Shown here: positions 38,687-49,848 of the stretch, piece after piece
Layout of the letters: each line of letters begins with the position of its first letter
Position numbering within the stretch: the first letter of the stretch is position 1
Origin: Lantana camara
Lineage: Eukaryota; Streptophyta; Magnoliopsida; Lamiales; Verbenaceae
Direction of reading: 5' to 3'
Length of the DNA stretch: 64,000 nt
Assembly: GCA_037501455.1 (NCBI GenBank)
Contig: CM074858.1
Location: 41,165,001 to 41,229,000 of the forward strand
Notes under the pieces: model-generated
Database searches by the model: none
What the model was told of the DNA's origin: nothing
Seen by the model: only the letters and a program-made list of their open reading frames with translations
Translations under genes and position numbers: made by a program

Positions 38687-40617
38687 TATTAAGAATAGTG
38701 CCCTAGAAAGCCGATTAGTTATAATCCGTTTTGGGACGTTCCTAGCATCACAGACAATCTTTGAATAAAATAACGAATTCAGGCAACACTTCTTTATATG
38801 CTCTTGTTTGGTATGCGTTTACTTTAGTTGTGCATGTATCAGAACTCCCCTAATCCTGATGACTTTAGGACTCTACCATTTAGGTGAAATGGTTCATGAA
38901 ACGATCCCTATATCACATAAGTCATGATTAGTAAAATACTCCAACCGATGAGTCCTACAGACAGTGGGAGTGTCAACCTGACTCCTCTAAGGCTTGCTTG
39001 TGGGATCACGCCCTTAAGAAGGACCACCTTGTTTCATGGAGGTGCAAAGTGTATAGTTCATACGTGCGTGATACATGAGGGTGCTTACTTCAATAAGTAA
39101 GTTCACTGAGGTACCCCGTGTGAGAACATTCCTAAATGGGAAAGGAAGTTTTTATTTCAGGAAATGGAAACTTCCAGATTAGGAAATATCTCACGAGTCA
39201 TTGATGTGAGTAATTGATCCTTAGACTTGAGGTTCCTTGTCACTTTATGAGTTAACTCTGTAGTCTTTGGTATAAGCTTTAAAGGGTGTCGCCTTAGACA
39301 ACTGATTCAAGGCTTATGCTGGGGCTGCATAAGTGACTCATGAAAGTGAACGAGAATCAAGAAAGGACCTACACTTGCATATGCAAGGTGATCTCTTATT
39401 GTGTAAGTCACTCATATGCCATATGGAGTCCTTGGCCAAGGCAGTAGATCAAGACATCAAGAAAAGGGTTTCTTGGATTGAGATCAAATGGATATGAAAT
39501 GCACTTAGCTTTAAGACCGGATTATTAGGGTTCTGATTATTCCCTTGCCCTAGATCTTGGTTGAGAGATAGTAAGTAGGAGGATTGTATCTCACATGAAT
39601 CAATGACTTAAAGGTTCTGTCGAATCCGAACATTCCAATTCAGCTAGGGGTTAAACACCTGTTGCTAGACTATGGTCGTTTAATCTGTGGACTGATTAAT
39701 TAATTAGTGAATTAGTTAATTAGGGTCACTGCTAATTGAATTGAGAACCTAGATGGTCACACACAACAACTTGGTTACATGAGTTGAGGCTTTAAAATGA
39801 TTAAACGAGTTAATCGGGCCAAGTGGGTTCCACACGTGTGGCTCACGTGAGTGACACGTGTCCTTGTGACACGTGTCTCACACGTGTGTAAATATATGTG
39901 TATATTTATTTATGTGTTAAATAATTAATGTGATTAATTATTTAATAGACATTGGTTTAGTTTTGAATTAAAAAGAAATAGGAGAAAAATAATCTAGTTA
40001 ATTATTTATGAATTAATTAATTAGATAAAATAAGTTATTTATTTTAAATAAATAAAGTATAAAATTATCCAAAAATAGTTTGGATATTTTTAGCTCTCTT
40101 GAAAGTTGATTTGAATTAGAATTCAAAGTCAAAGTCAAAATTACTTGATGATCAAGTAATAGGAGAGAGAGAGAGACCAAAACCCTAGTCCATAAGGACT
40201 AGGAATTTCGGCCACTCCCTTATTATAAATAGGGGAGCTCGAGCTCCCCTTTGAGCTAATTGGCAATTCTTTTGGTTCATGTGTTGAACACCTTCCTTTC
40301 TCCAAGATAAATGAAACCCTAGGTTAAGCCTAAACACTAACTAGAGAACTAGCATCCTTACTAGTTAGATGGTGATCAAGTTGGTGGACTATCTCTAGAG
40401 AGCTTCAAGTTAGAAGTTTGAAGATTCGAGCTTTACCAAGGAGAGGGTGTCAAGCCGCGAGATGAGCGTTCTTGGGTGGCTTGAAACGCTTCAAGAAAGA
40501 ATAAAAGAAAAGTAAGTTTCTTATCTCTACGAATTTGGTTACACGATTGCGAGTCCTAGGTCCTTTTGTTGGAAATTTTTTAAATTTCCGCTGCTTTCTG
40601 ATTCGTGTTTTCCAACA
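38687..40617 (+). repeat. B1 3' LTR
   Basis: Begins TATTAAGAATAG (the family start TGTTAGGAATAG with changes) directly after the polypurine tract caagtgggagat and ends TTTTCCAACA, then ccttg. 1931 bp. Uninterrupted. Palindrome beside TATA at 40231-40250. Confidence 0.9.
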
Positions 40618-40726
40618 CCTTGTCGGGACGTCATGAACCTCGAACATGGGATGAATACGGGAAGTTGCTCGTGCCAGGATGTCGAGCAGTAGAACCTAGG
40701 GACCAAGTTCTCTTAAGGGGGGAGAT
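40618..40726 (+). mobile_element. Element A internal region, last 100 bp with polypurine tract
   Basis: Continuation of 3116. Matches 1299-1400 (gaacctcgaacatgggatga) and ends with tcttaaggggggagat, the polypurine tract. Confidence 0.85.
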
Positions 40727-41849
40727 TGTGACACCGCGTCTGCCAACACGAATAGGTTAGTGCCACGTGTGAGTTTATTTTCTGAATTTGCATTAATCTC
40801 TTATTTTAGTGATGTATTTATTTGAATTCTATATTGTAATTCTATTTCATATATGAATTATTTAAATTACTTGATAATAATTTGCCCAAGTGACTTTAAG
40901 ATTTGAATTCTTACGACTTTTGAAGTTGTGAGTCATGAATTTGAACCCGAGCATGCTTATTTTGTGGATAACGTCATTTATATGATTTTCGGACATAATT
41001 ATATGTTTTATTTATGTTTTGGACTCGATTGATCTTTAGAGGACTCAATTGCTCTTTTGTTTGAACTTTTGGGCCATTTGTGAGCCATTAATTCGTAACT
41101 TGAGTTTAAGAACTCGGATTCGAATTTTGTCTTCGCTATTGGACTCGAATCGATGATTTAGAGCCAATGGAGCAAGCTTTGTACTTTTTTGATGCCGTTT
41201 TGACCCCCCGACGACGCAGATTTTGGCCCTACGTACCTATATCGAACCGATGACCTACCTTGGAGCTAGAGTACTCATTCCTTGTCCTTTGTTTGACCTT
41301 AATATCAGCAAAAAGCTATCTCTCTCTCCCTCATTTAGCTGAAATCAAGATAAGGCCAAGGAAAAGAAGAGAAGGGGAAGCTCAATAGCCATTCCTCCAT
41401 TTTTGTTAACGTTGAGCTCAAGAACTAGCCATTCTTACTCCAATCTTTTAAGGTAAGAGTGGATTTGTTATATTCTTGTTCTTGTACTACTTTTTCCTTA
41501 CATGAATCATATTATATACTAAAGATTCCATGGTTTTGGCTTGAATGATGAATAGTAAGGGTTATGGAGATTTTTGATGAACTTGCTCTCTTCTTGCTTT
41601 CTTGGATTTATGAGGCTTCGGATAAGGGAAAACTCCAGAGATTGCTTCAAAGTAAGATCCTTGTGTTGACCTTTTCTTGAACCAGAACCGGGGGAGGGTG
41701 AGAGGAAAAGAGGATCCAAATATCCCATCAATAAAGTGAGGGCTTTCCTGACCTTCACCACCCCCCCCCCCCCTCTTTTAAATCAATAAGCCCCGCTTCC
41801 CTAAGGGGCCCCTCTCTGATAAGGAAGGAAAGGAAAGAATCTTAATTTT

Positions 41850-42083
41850 ATGACAAATCTGGTCCGATGGCTGTTCTCCACTAACCACAAAGATATAGGG
41901 ACTCTACATTTCATCTTCGGTGCCATTGCTGGAGTGATGGGCACATGCTTTTTAGTACTGATTCGTATGGAATTAGCACGACCGGATGATCAAATTCTTG
42001 GTGGGAATCATCAACTTTATAATGTTTTAATAACGGCTCACGCCTTTTTAATGATCTTTTTTATGGTTATGTCGGCGATGATA
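41850..42083 (+). pseudogene. cox1: Cytochrome c oxidase subunit 1, N-terminal 78 codons (mitochondrial origin)
   Basis: The frame starts [19 protein letters not shown] and runs through [19 protein letters not shown] to [11 protein letters not shown], the first two membrane helices of plant mitochondrial COX1, a subunit of respiratory complex IV in the inner mitochondrial membrane. The full protein is about 530 residues, so some 85 percent is missing. Changes against the usual plant sequence include Y to H in GTLYF, G to D in ARPGDQ and P to S in MVMPAM. After MI the frame reads into foreign sequence and stops at 42158. In the nucleus it lacks a promoter and transit peptide and is surely inert. 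Confidence 0.93.
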
Positions 42084-42267
42084 AGGGAATATGAACAAAA
42101 CACGTGCATCCGAACACTCGAAAATGCCTATAGTACTGCCCCAGTAAGAAGTTCATGAGGCTAGATGGAATGAAGCTTATTCCCTCTCTCTTCCCCCAAT
42201 GAGAGAGACGTCCCATCACTTCTTTATGCACATTTACATAGCCAGACACAAAGGTGAAGAAAACAGA

Positions 42268-42341
42268 CTTTAGGTAGCTCAGTTGGTTAGAGCAAAGGAC
42301 TGAAAATCCTTATGTCAGTGGTTCAAATCCACTTCTAAGCG
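42268..42341 (+). tRNA. trnF: tRNA-Phe(GAA), mitochondrial type, within the NUMT
   Basis: D-arm GCTC...GAGC, anticodon loop ctGAAaa between AAGGA and TCCTT, T-arm AGTGG-TTCAAAT-CCACT and acceptor TCTAAGC followed by G. It matches the native mitochondrial trnF of flowering plants. The first acceptor pair is C-C rather than G-C, and the T loop has TTCAAAT, so it is probably a non-functional nuclear copy. Confidence 0.85.
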
Positions 42342-42601
42342 GGCGAAGGGTCCAAAGGATACGTAGCCGGGAGCAAGCTTGATTTTTAAATTCAAGTGAA
42401 AGAGTAATCCAAAAAATGGGAGCGCTCCTACACTATACGACTTTTTGGCATCCCCTTATCTTGTCTTACTGGAGGGAGATTTTATAAAAAAGCGGTTGAT
42501 TATTCGGATTGGTTCTCGCATACCTGTGCCCCAAAAGGATGGGCGAGTTCGGTTTGAGTCTTCATCGATCGGGTGGATCTATATACTCCGGGATGGTGAG
42601 A

Positions 42602-42630
42602 CAAGGTGAAGCGCAGTCTGGTCAGCGCAT
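42602..42630 (+). pseudogene. trnP: tRNA-Pro(UGG), 5' fragment only
   Basis: caaggtgaagcgcagtctgg followed by tcagcgcat is the first 29 bases (acceptor and D-arm) of plant mitochondrial trnP. It is cut before the anticodon arm, where the LTR of A resumes. In plant mitochondria trnF and trnP are commonly neighbours, consistent with one transferred segment. Confidence 0.75.
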
Positions 42631-42935
42631 TACATGTTCATCTAGGGAGCTTATTTATTTCATATCTTGAGCTTTAATACTTGATAGTTGGATGAGAATT
42701 TATTCACCATTAATACATATATGAGTTTTGGAAGAAATGGATGAATTACTTGCTTCTTTCGATCACTTTGCTTTGCTGGATGTTTTCTTGAGTTTGGGAC
42801 TTGTATTTGCTTGTTTTTCTTGCATATCTTTGTGGTATATTTGCATTATTTCATATCTTTATGTTGTTGCTTTGGTTTGGGATGAGTTTTTAGGGAGTTT
42901 TCAAGCTTTGCTTCGAATTTTTGGCCTCTGACCCA

Positions 42936-43068
42936 AATCCACTGGGGGTGTATTTTCCCTTTGAAAATAATCCACCGGGGTGGATTTGAGGCAGACCTTC
43001 TTGGTGTTTTCTGACCTGAATCCATGGGGGTGGATTCCCCTTTTGAAAATAATCCACCGGGGTGGATT
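42936..43068 (+). repeat. CGGGG-centred dyads in the A LTR
   Basis: Four dyads in two repeats about 82 bp apart: AAATCCAC.GTGTATTT (42935-42955, one mismatch), AATCCA-CCGGGG-TGGATT (42969-42986), AATCCA-TGGGGG-TGGATT (43019-43036) and AATCCA-CCGGGG-TGGATT (43051-43068). The spacer cctttgaaaat is repeated too. Confidence 0.8.
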
Positions 43069-45733
43069 TAAAGCAGCGGCTCCCTTTTGCTCCGAACTTT
43101 GTTTTCTTGTTTCTCTTCTCTTGTTTGATTCTCTCCCACCCCTAATATGATCCCTAAGCTTTGCTAACATGTATTATTATGTGTTAACTTACTTGTATTA
43201 GATTTTTGGATTTATTTGATTTGAATTGGACGAGTTATGATTCGATATGCGTTATATGGTACGTTTATGCACTTCATATGCATTTGTTGCATTCATGAGC
43301 ATTGTCGGGCGTCTATTTAGTTCATAATTGAGTCTAACTCTCGGGTCTTGTGTTAAATATATAAGCTCTTTTGCATCCTGGCTCATACCTGCATGTTGTT
43401 GTTGTTATTAGGCCTTAATTGTGGTGTATTTTATGTGTTTTGTTGTTACCTTGCCGCTGCTTCATCCCTTCCTTCCCTCCCCTGAGTTGCTGCCCTATTT
43501 CAGCTGGTTTTCATGCAGCTACGCCCAGTGGCCGTGCAAGGAAGGAACCTTGCCACGACCCTGACCCACCTGATCTTTAGCGTCTGTTGTTGCCTCGTGC
43601 CCATGCCTTCTTTGTTTCTTTTTCTTGTCGCACCCGCGGCGGTCTTCCAGAAGGTTGTGTGGAGCTGGGGTGCGGCTGTGACATTTCCTTGCGCGGCCGT
43701 GACACCCCCTTTTTTCCCGAGACTGCTGTTGTGTCGCTGCCTAGTCGCCGCGGCGACCTTCCCTGCTGCTTTTAGTTGGTTTTTCTTGTTTCTTTCCTTG
43801 CTTTGTTGGTCTTATTTGTTGCTTATATGTCTCATGCATGAAGTTAACTTGTAATATTGCATGTTACGGATTTTATTTTTCATGTATGTTGAAGTTAAGA
43901 CGTATATATGCAACGTGGGTTCTCATGCAATTTCATGCGTATCTTTTCATGGTTTGTTGATCGTTTCTTTATCTAATTACCTCGTTTTCGATTCATATGT
44001 TTTGTTAACTCTATGTATTTTGTGTTATATGCTTTAATATGAAGTTATTATGTGATTTTGATGCATTTTTACGCAATATGTGAGAAGATATGCTTTAAAT
44101 GCTTTCCTATGTGCATGCATGAACTTATACCTTATTTATTCGATATATGTGATATCTCTTTGCTTGTTTTATGATATGTATACATTACTAACATGTTATA
44201 TGATGTGTTATGCTCCTTGTATTAATTTATGAATTCATTTTACGTAATATGTGCTTGTTATGACTTGAAATGGCTTGATATCATTTGGTATGACATGAAT
44301 GCTACATTGTTGCATTTGACTCGCATGATTTGCATTTATATGCATTTACCGAGCATCTAAATGGTTAATATTGAGTCTAAGGGTGTCTCTTGCCTCTTGT
44401 TTTGTTCAGGGGATCATCCCGTTGTTGACGAGGTGGTTCCATAGGAGTTCGTTTGCTTCCTTCTTGTTCCCGTAACGTCTCGAAGGTGAGGTTTTGTTCT
44501 TTTAGTTATCTTGACCTAAAACCCTACGTGATTTGAAGCCCGCATATGAAATATGTATATTATATATTAGATACGTGCTTGATATGTATTTTGAGGGCTT
44601 GTCCCGCTTATCACGAATCCTTAAAACGCTTTTATAAGTATATAAGCTTTATTTTGATTTGTTTTGAAAAGTTTTGTAGAACGTTTGAACATGTAGCGAG
44701 AATGACCTTGAAATTGATCTTATACTTGTCTTGTTGGGCCCTCTCGGGGTAAGGAGGCTCCAGGATGGCCAAGGGTTCGCCGGACAAACCGCCTGTGCAT
44801 GATCTCCACTTAAAAGGATAAACCGGAACCCACTACGAGGTTTAGTGGGGAATGGAGTCCTAGGGCATGAGTGTTGCGAAAGTTACGACGCTCTTGCTTG
44901 CTTGGATAGCTAGGGTAGGTGCCCCCCTTCCATCGCCGGTGTTGAGGTAGGATTATTTTGACTTGTTCTTGCTTGACTTGATCTTGTCTCGACATGAGGA
45001 GCTTGGGCAAAACTCTTACTCGTCGAGTGGTTTATCTTGTCTTGAGTCTACGAAACGGGAATGGATTCTTAATTATTTAAAATTGGTTACTTTGGCCTTG
45101 GGCCCTTAACTTCTTTTAAATATATTATCACGGGAAACGTTTTAGTATGCAAAAACCATCCCGATTCTTGGATTATTATGATCTTGATACGTGATTTGCT
45201 CTATATGTATACGGGTGTGTGTTTTAGGCCCCTCACCAGTCTCTAGGACAGACCCTCATTTTTTTCTCTCTTTTTTCCCCCTTTTGTTTTTTGAGTTGCA
45301 GGTGCAGGAGTGGTTCGAGCTAGGCGATAATCTTTCTTTTGGGTCTTCGAGTCTTGTAGCTTGATTCTAATGCATCTCTTGTAGTTATTTTGTACCCTTG
45401 AGCACTTGAACGTAGGTATATGATCATGATACGTTATGGAGAGCAATTGTTATGATTATTTTGGCCCGTAGTGGCATGACATGTACATTTGATTAATTGA
45501 TGCTAGTGTATTACATGTAAATATATATTTGTATTTTTGGATCCTGTTGCTTCCGCTCTTGTATTTGATTTTAGGTGCGCACTCTGTATTAGGGTCTAGA
45601 CAGCCTAGCCTTGGATTTTGATTTTATTTGTCTCCCGTTCGCTATGGTTTGATGCGTATGCGGAGTCCTTGTTTCGTTACACGTGTCGAGCTATAGTGAG
45701 GGGGATGTGGTGCCCATCGCTCAGGGTGCTACA

Positions 45734-47647
45734 CAAACAGATATTTCTGACGATATATATCTTGAATTTTAGTTCAAGGCGATGTGAAAATGGTGTAAGC
45801 TTGAAGTGGGCGAAAGCAGATTTTCACCCATGCGGCGACACCAAAATAGTTCAGTTATATCTCACAAACCAGGTGCGATTTTAATGTAATTCCAATGGGA
45901 TAATTCTCTACATTTCAAGAGGATTCTGTGGTTAAAATTTCAGGTCAAACGAAGCTCGTTTAGATAGGTAACGACTAATAAAATATTACATATATGCAGG
46001 CACCTGTCTCTCCGCTCAAGGCAAATAAGAGACATGGCTGTGGCTCGGTACAGAGGCAAAAGCCTCACAAAATCGCAATAAGACATAGGAGTGTCTCATC
46101 CTAAAGCTTGGGAGAGACACAGCCGTGTCTCAGTACACATGTTTAGCCCCCCGAAAATGCTGAAATACCATGGTGGTATCTTAAAATGTGCTGAAGGTCA
46201 GCTACGGGGGTGGTTGTTGTTATGCAGAGTCTTCTCCATCGAATTACAGTAGTTTCTCCCCTATTCCAATCATCAACAACAACAACAATGAAGAGGTAGC
46301 CAAGGAAACAAGTTCACAACAGTGAAAGTCATGAAAACAGGTACTAAAGTCATGCAATTCAATCACCTACATACACGCAACAATCTGGGAAGGAAAATGT
46401 TTCAAGAGAGCAAATGTTTAATGGATTTTTGCAGCAAAATCCCCTGTTTTCCTTCATGAAACATAGCAGCACACACAACAGTAGGTATGGGTACAAAGCA
46501 ACCGTTAAAACCACGTAAAACAAGCACAAGAATCATGTAAATCAGCCACATACATGTATACCTCAATTCGGAAGTGAAATGCTCAACATATTCCAACATT
46601 TTCTTGCAAGAAAGTTCAAGTATTTTAATGGCAACTCAACCATACATCAACTACCAAGAAAATAGAGCTTATAAACGAAACAAAGAAGCACAAGAGAGCA
46701 TAAAACAAGTCTTAGATCTTCAAACAAGGCATAGATGACCATGTTCTTCATTTTTTTATAAAAACCTAACTATTCATCATCTAATCCATATCTCATGATT
46801 TCACAACTTAAAACAAGATCTAAATAGATGAAAATATGCATAAGAACATGGATAATAAGGATCCACTCTTACCTTGAAGCTTGGAGAAGAAATGGTGATC
46901 AAATGAGCTCTTTATGGTCAAGAATGGAAGGTTTGCTCTTGTGGATTCTTTCCTTGCTTTCTCCTTTGGTGTATCTCATGTGAGATCAAGATGGGAGAGA
47001 TATGAGGGTATTAGGGCTGAATATGGGTCAAAGCAAGTACAAGAAATGATGGTTATAGCTCAAAATACGTCATAGGAGGCTATATAGGGGCATAGTGATT
47101 GAAATTTGCTCCGTCGGGGGTCGAAATGGAATAAAAAAAATTACGAAACTTGTTTCATTGGATCCGAATCTTTGAAATGAGTCGAATGGCGAAGATAAAA
47201 CTTGAATCCGAGTACCGGAGCTCAAGATATCAATTAAAATAGCTTAAGGTGTCCTATTTTTGAATAGGTCCTCAAACTTTCAAAAATGATCAAATAGGCC
47301 CAAAGCCTATTTTCAATTAAGTCCTCAAACATTTAAATAAATTACAATCACATCCAAATCATTCATAATTCATTTAATTCCTTGAAATTACAACAAATTC
47401 AATTCATAACATTTACGGATATTTGATAACGGATCAATTTAAATAATTCCGAGTCGAGTTAGGCATGCAAATCAATTTAAATCAAATTAATCAAGTTAAA
47501 CAATTAAATAACAATTAAATCAAATTATAAATATATAATTATCAATTAAATCAGGTTATAAATTTATAAATATAATTAATGAAGCGTAAATATGTGAAAT
47601 AAACTCACACGTGACACAAACCTATAGTACGAAAGAGCGGGGTGTCA
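45734..47647 (-). repeat. LTR fragment E (minus strand), target of element A
   Basis: In minus sense it starts TGACACCCCGC (47647) and contains the ggtgtcgccgc segment with flanks homologous to 57080-57240 in C2, so it is an LTR of the same broad lineage. It ends at 45734 against the LTR of A, so its 3' part is probably beyond the left edge of A. Dyads lie at 46114-46131 (GAGACAC-AGCC-GTGTCTC) and 46081-46098 (AGACAT/GTGTCT). Polyadenine and simple repeats otherwise. Confidence 0.65.
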
Positions 47648-47651
47648 CCGT

Positions 47652-48107
47652 TGATGGCGTGCTGAGGGTTATTTCTATAATGGCGGATCGGAAGATCCTC
47701 GTTTCTCGATAGCCATCGGACCCCATGTACATAATTACTGTCAAAATCCTCGTTCCAAACTAGCCGTTAAAAGGCGACTACTTGACCCGATCCTCTTCTT
47801 AAAATTTTTAGTATTCCTGCGCACCTGCATCCAAAGACAGCAATACCTCGACCAATCCCCAAGATCAACCATAATATTCAACCAATTATTATGAAAAAAT
47901 GAAGACTAACCAAAATAAAGAATAACAGACAAAGTCTTTACAGTACCTAAAAGTTGGCCAAATAATAACCAAAATTTTATCCCACTTACTGAAAATCCCT
48001 TCCGGATGTTCATAGAGCTGGTTTTCAAACCCAGCTTCAAGATATCACTCACACACTTTGCACATTGCTTAGCACCTAACTCCAATAAGTACTCTTCTCC
48101 CTGCAAG
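47652..48107 (-). pseudogene. Possible two-exon gene relic, unidentified
   Basis: On the minus strand, an acceptor-like tgtcttgcag (48101-48110) precedes an open stretch starting GEEYLLELGAKQCAKCVSDI and ending MNIRKGFS, followed by a consensus donor GTAAGT (near 47992). After about 160 bp of AT-rich sequence a second acceptor ggatgcag precedes a frame reading CAGILKILRRGSGQVVAF, one stop, then RLVWNEDFDSNYVHGVRWLS onward to the edge of E. The composition is protein-like and unlike the surrounding repeats. The frames do not join in phase and the stop suggests decay. I do not recognise the family. Confidence 0.35.
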
Positions 48108-48110
48108 ACA

Positions 48111-48856
48111 GAAAATCTCGGCTAGGAGCACGGAACAAGTGAAGTACCTTACATACAATTATCAAAATAAAATCTCAAAGGCACAATAACTCTCCCATTA
48201 AACAAAAGATTGATACTAACCTCATAAACCATTAAAAACGGATTGAAGGGAGCTCACATTTGTCTAAATTGATTAAAAACAGATCAAAGGCACACATTGT
48301 TAGTTATATTTATTTTACTTTTGCTTCAATTTTATTTTCTTATTAAGATTTTTAGATAAGTTAAAAGAAAAAATTGCAATTTCAGTCTCATAGTTCATAA
48401 CTCAAATTTTTTGTTTAGTCCTACATTTTTTTTTTTACAATCCCACTCCTTCGTATTTTTAACACATTTAGTCCCAAAGCCCCTAAACTTAATAGAAATC
48501 AAAACGGAGGTTAGAATAAAAAATAAGACATTGATATTTTATAGTTAAATATTATATTGTTGAATAAAAAAAGTACATTTAAAATCCTAAATATTATACA
48601 TTATTTTAATTTTTTATATTATATTATTATAACGTGTTTTAATTTTGATATTATTTATAATTTTAACTAAATATTAAATTAATGAATAAAAATTATAATC
48701 CTTAAATTTTATACATCATTTACATATATTAAAAATTATTTTAACTATAATATAAATGTAGGTATGTATATTGTTAAAATGTATTTTACATTGATATTGT
48801 TTTTCGTTCCCCTTAAATGTGCTATTAATTATTATTAATAACAAAAATATTTTTTA
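48111..48856. other. AT-rich non-coding stretch
   Basis: Very AT-rich sequence with poly-A and poly-T runs and no frame, repeat partner or terminal structure that I can identify. It may be intron or intergenic sequence of the neighbouring relic. Confidence 0.5.
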
Positions 48857-49216
48857 TCTATACTATATATTAAGCGAGAGATTCAAGTAGTAACTGTTTC
48901 GGTCTCTTGGTGTACTATTTTTTTTTTCTTCTTTTCTTTTTATTTGTTTATTTTATCACTTCAATAATATTTTTCTAACTTATCTTTTCTATCATTTCAC
49001 TTCAGTTTTTTTTTTCTTTTCTTTTATATATAATTCTTATCTTTTCGCAAAGATAATGTTGTTTGGTATTATTGTTTTAAGCTATTTATTTATTATAATT
49101 TAATAAATATATTAAAGATAATTATAAAATATATATTAATATTAAAATAAATTTTAATATATTTAAATAATAAATTTTTTTGTTTGCATACGTAATAAAT
49201 GTGGCAAAATTACTAG
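48857..49216 (+). mobile_element. Candidate small non-autonomous Helitron
   Basis: Begins TCTATACTATATATTAAGCG and ends ggcaaaattaCTAG. Plant Helitrons start with TC, end with CTRR and insert between A and T without duplication; here the flanks are A (48856) and T (49217), as expected. A weak stem (gcatacgt..atgtggc) precedes the end by about 12 nt. 360 bp, AT-rich, no coding capacity. The hairpin is imperfect, hence the modest confidence. Confidence 0.45.
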
Positions 49217-49232
49217 TATACATTAATTCTAA

Positions 49233-49560
49233 TTGCTTTTCTTCCGCAGCAGCACCACTGCCACCCCCTATCGCCGCCTCCCACCCTACCCCCTACACAC
49301 ACATCATGTCACTGCCTTGCTTCTTCCAACTTTGAAGTCCACCTCACCTTTTCCCTTCCCAAGTCCGCCATCGCTGCCCTCCCATTCCAATTTTGCCACC
49401 GCTCAAGAACCATCTTCTCCCAAAATTACTTGCATTGGGCAAGTCAGAGTACGCCTCTCCTCAAAATCAAAAGCTAAGAAAACCGGAACCTCCTTTGTGA
49501 AGAATGTCCTCCATCGTCGTTGTTTGAACTTAGACTCTTTTCAAAATTATTTTCCAATTG
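49233..49560 (+). pseudogene. Gene fragment with SPKITCIGQVRV motif
   Basis: An open stretch (extending to 49829) without an ATG, in-frame from 49233. It encodes a Pro/Ser/Thr-rich start, then EPSSPKITCIGQVRVRLSSK and a Lys-rich segment with CLNL. The S-P-K-[IV]-T-C-I-G-Q-V-R-V box is familiar from several plant-specific proteins of unknown role. From about 49560 the frame runs into GT-rich low-complexity sequence, so the credible part is about 110 residues. It is probably the displaced first exon of a gene. The match is from memory of the motif, not from a search. Confidence 0.4.
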
Positions 49561-49848
49561 AGTTTGTGTATGTATGTGTTTATGTGTGTATTTTACTATG
49601 TTTGTGTTTTATTGATGATGAGGATTTGGTGGTTTGTGGTGGAGAAGTATGGGGACAGTGGGAGGAAGGCGGTGGTGGTGGTGTTGGGCCTGGTTTGGGT
49701 GGTCAAACAGTGTTCCTGGGGGAGGGAAGGTGGCGGTTGTGCTGCATTTTTTTTTTTTGGGACGAGAGCTACTGTTTAGGGGAAAGTGAGGGAGTGGGAA
49801 CTGGGAAGAGACGTGAGTTTGGAAGGTAACTTTCTTTTTTAAAACTAG
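49561..49848. other. GT-rich low-complexity sequence
   Basis: tgtgtatgtatgtg runs followed by ggtggtggtg tracts and a poly-T run. No recognisable feature; ends at actag beside fragment F. Confidence 0.45.

Larger units (their letters stand above)
3117..40617 (+). mobile_element. Element B1: Ty1/copia-derived LTR retrotransposon (host of nested insertions)
   Basis: Starts TGTTAGGAATA at 3117 and ends TTTTCCAACA at 40617, flanked by identical 5-bp target-site duplications ccttg (3112-3116 and 40618-40622). Parts: 5' LTR 3117-3147 plus 31269-33175 (about 1938 bp), PBS 33178-33190, leader with a hairpin array 33468-33744, decayed pol about 34.5-38.5 kb, polypurine tract about 38675-38686, 3' LTR 38687-40617. 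Everything from 3148 to 31268 is a later insertion (C1 with its contents and TSD). The copia assignment rests on RT, integrase-end and RNase H remnants read below. Confidence 0.9.
41761..42630 (+). other. Nuclear copy of mitochondrial DNA (NUMT)
   Basis: Contains the 5' part of cox1, a native-type mitochondrial trnF and the first 29 bases of trnP, within the LTR of A. The right edge is sharp at 42630, in the D-arm of trnP. The left edge is not certain: sequence from about 41660 may already be mitochondrial, and a run of 14 C at 41761-41774 lies in it. The spacer 42342-42601 has no gene. cox1 stops after 78 codons and is joined to unrelated sequence, so the fragment was rearranged before or during transfer. 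Confidence 0.85.
40727..45733 (+). repeat. Element A 3' LTR, about 4.1 kb without its mitochondrial insertion
   Basis: Starts TGTGACACCGCG after the polypurine tract and ends CAGGGTGCTACA at 45733; the end resembles the C LTR end. Total 5007 bp, of which roughly 0.87-1.0 kb is mitochondrial DNA. It contains dyads at 42936-43068, AT-rich sequence at 43.8-44.7 kb and no gene. Its outer neighbour is LTR fragment E, so A appears to have jumped into E. Confidence 0.75.

Noticed and set aside
42342..42601. Further tRNA or gene in the mitochondrial spacer
   Set aside because: No second cloverleaf or frame could be found between trnF and the trnP fragment.
45734..47647. Fragment E as a complete solo LTR
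   Set aside because: Its left edge coincides with the end of A, its 3' terminal sequence is missing, and no matching target duplication could be identified.
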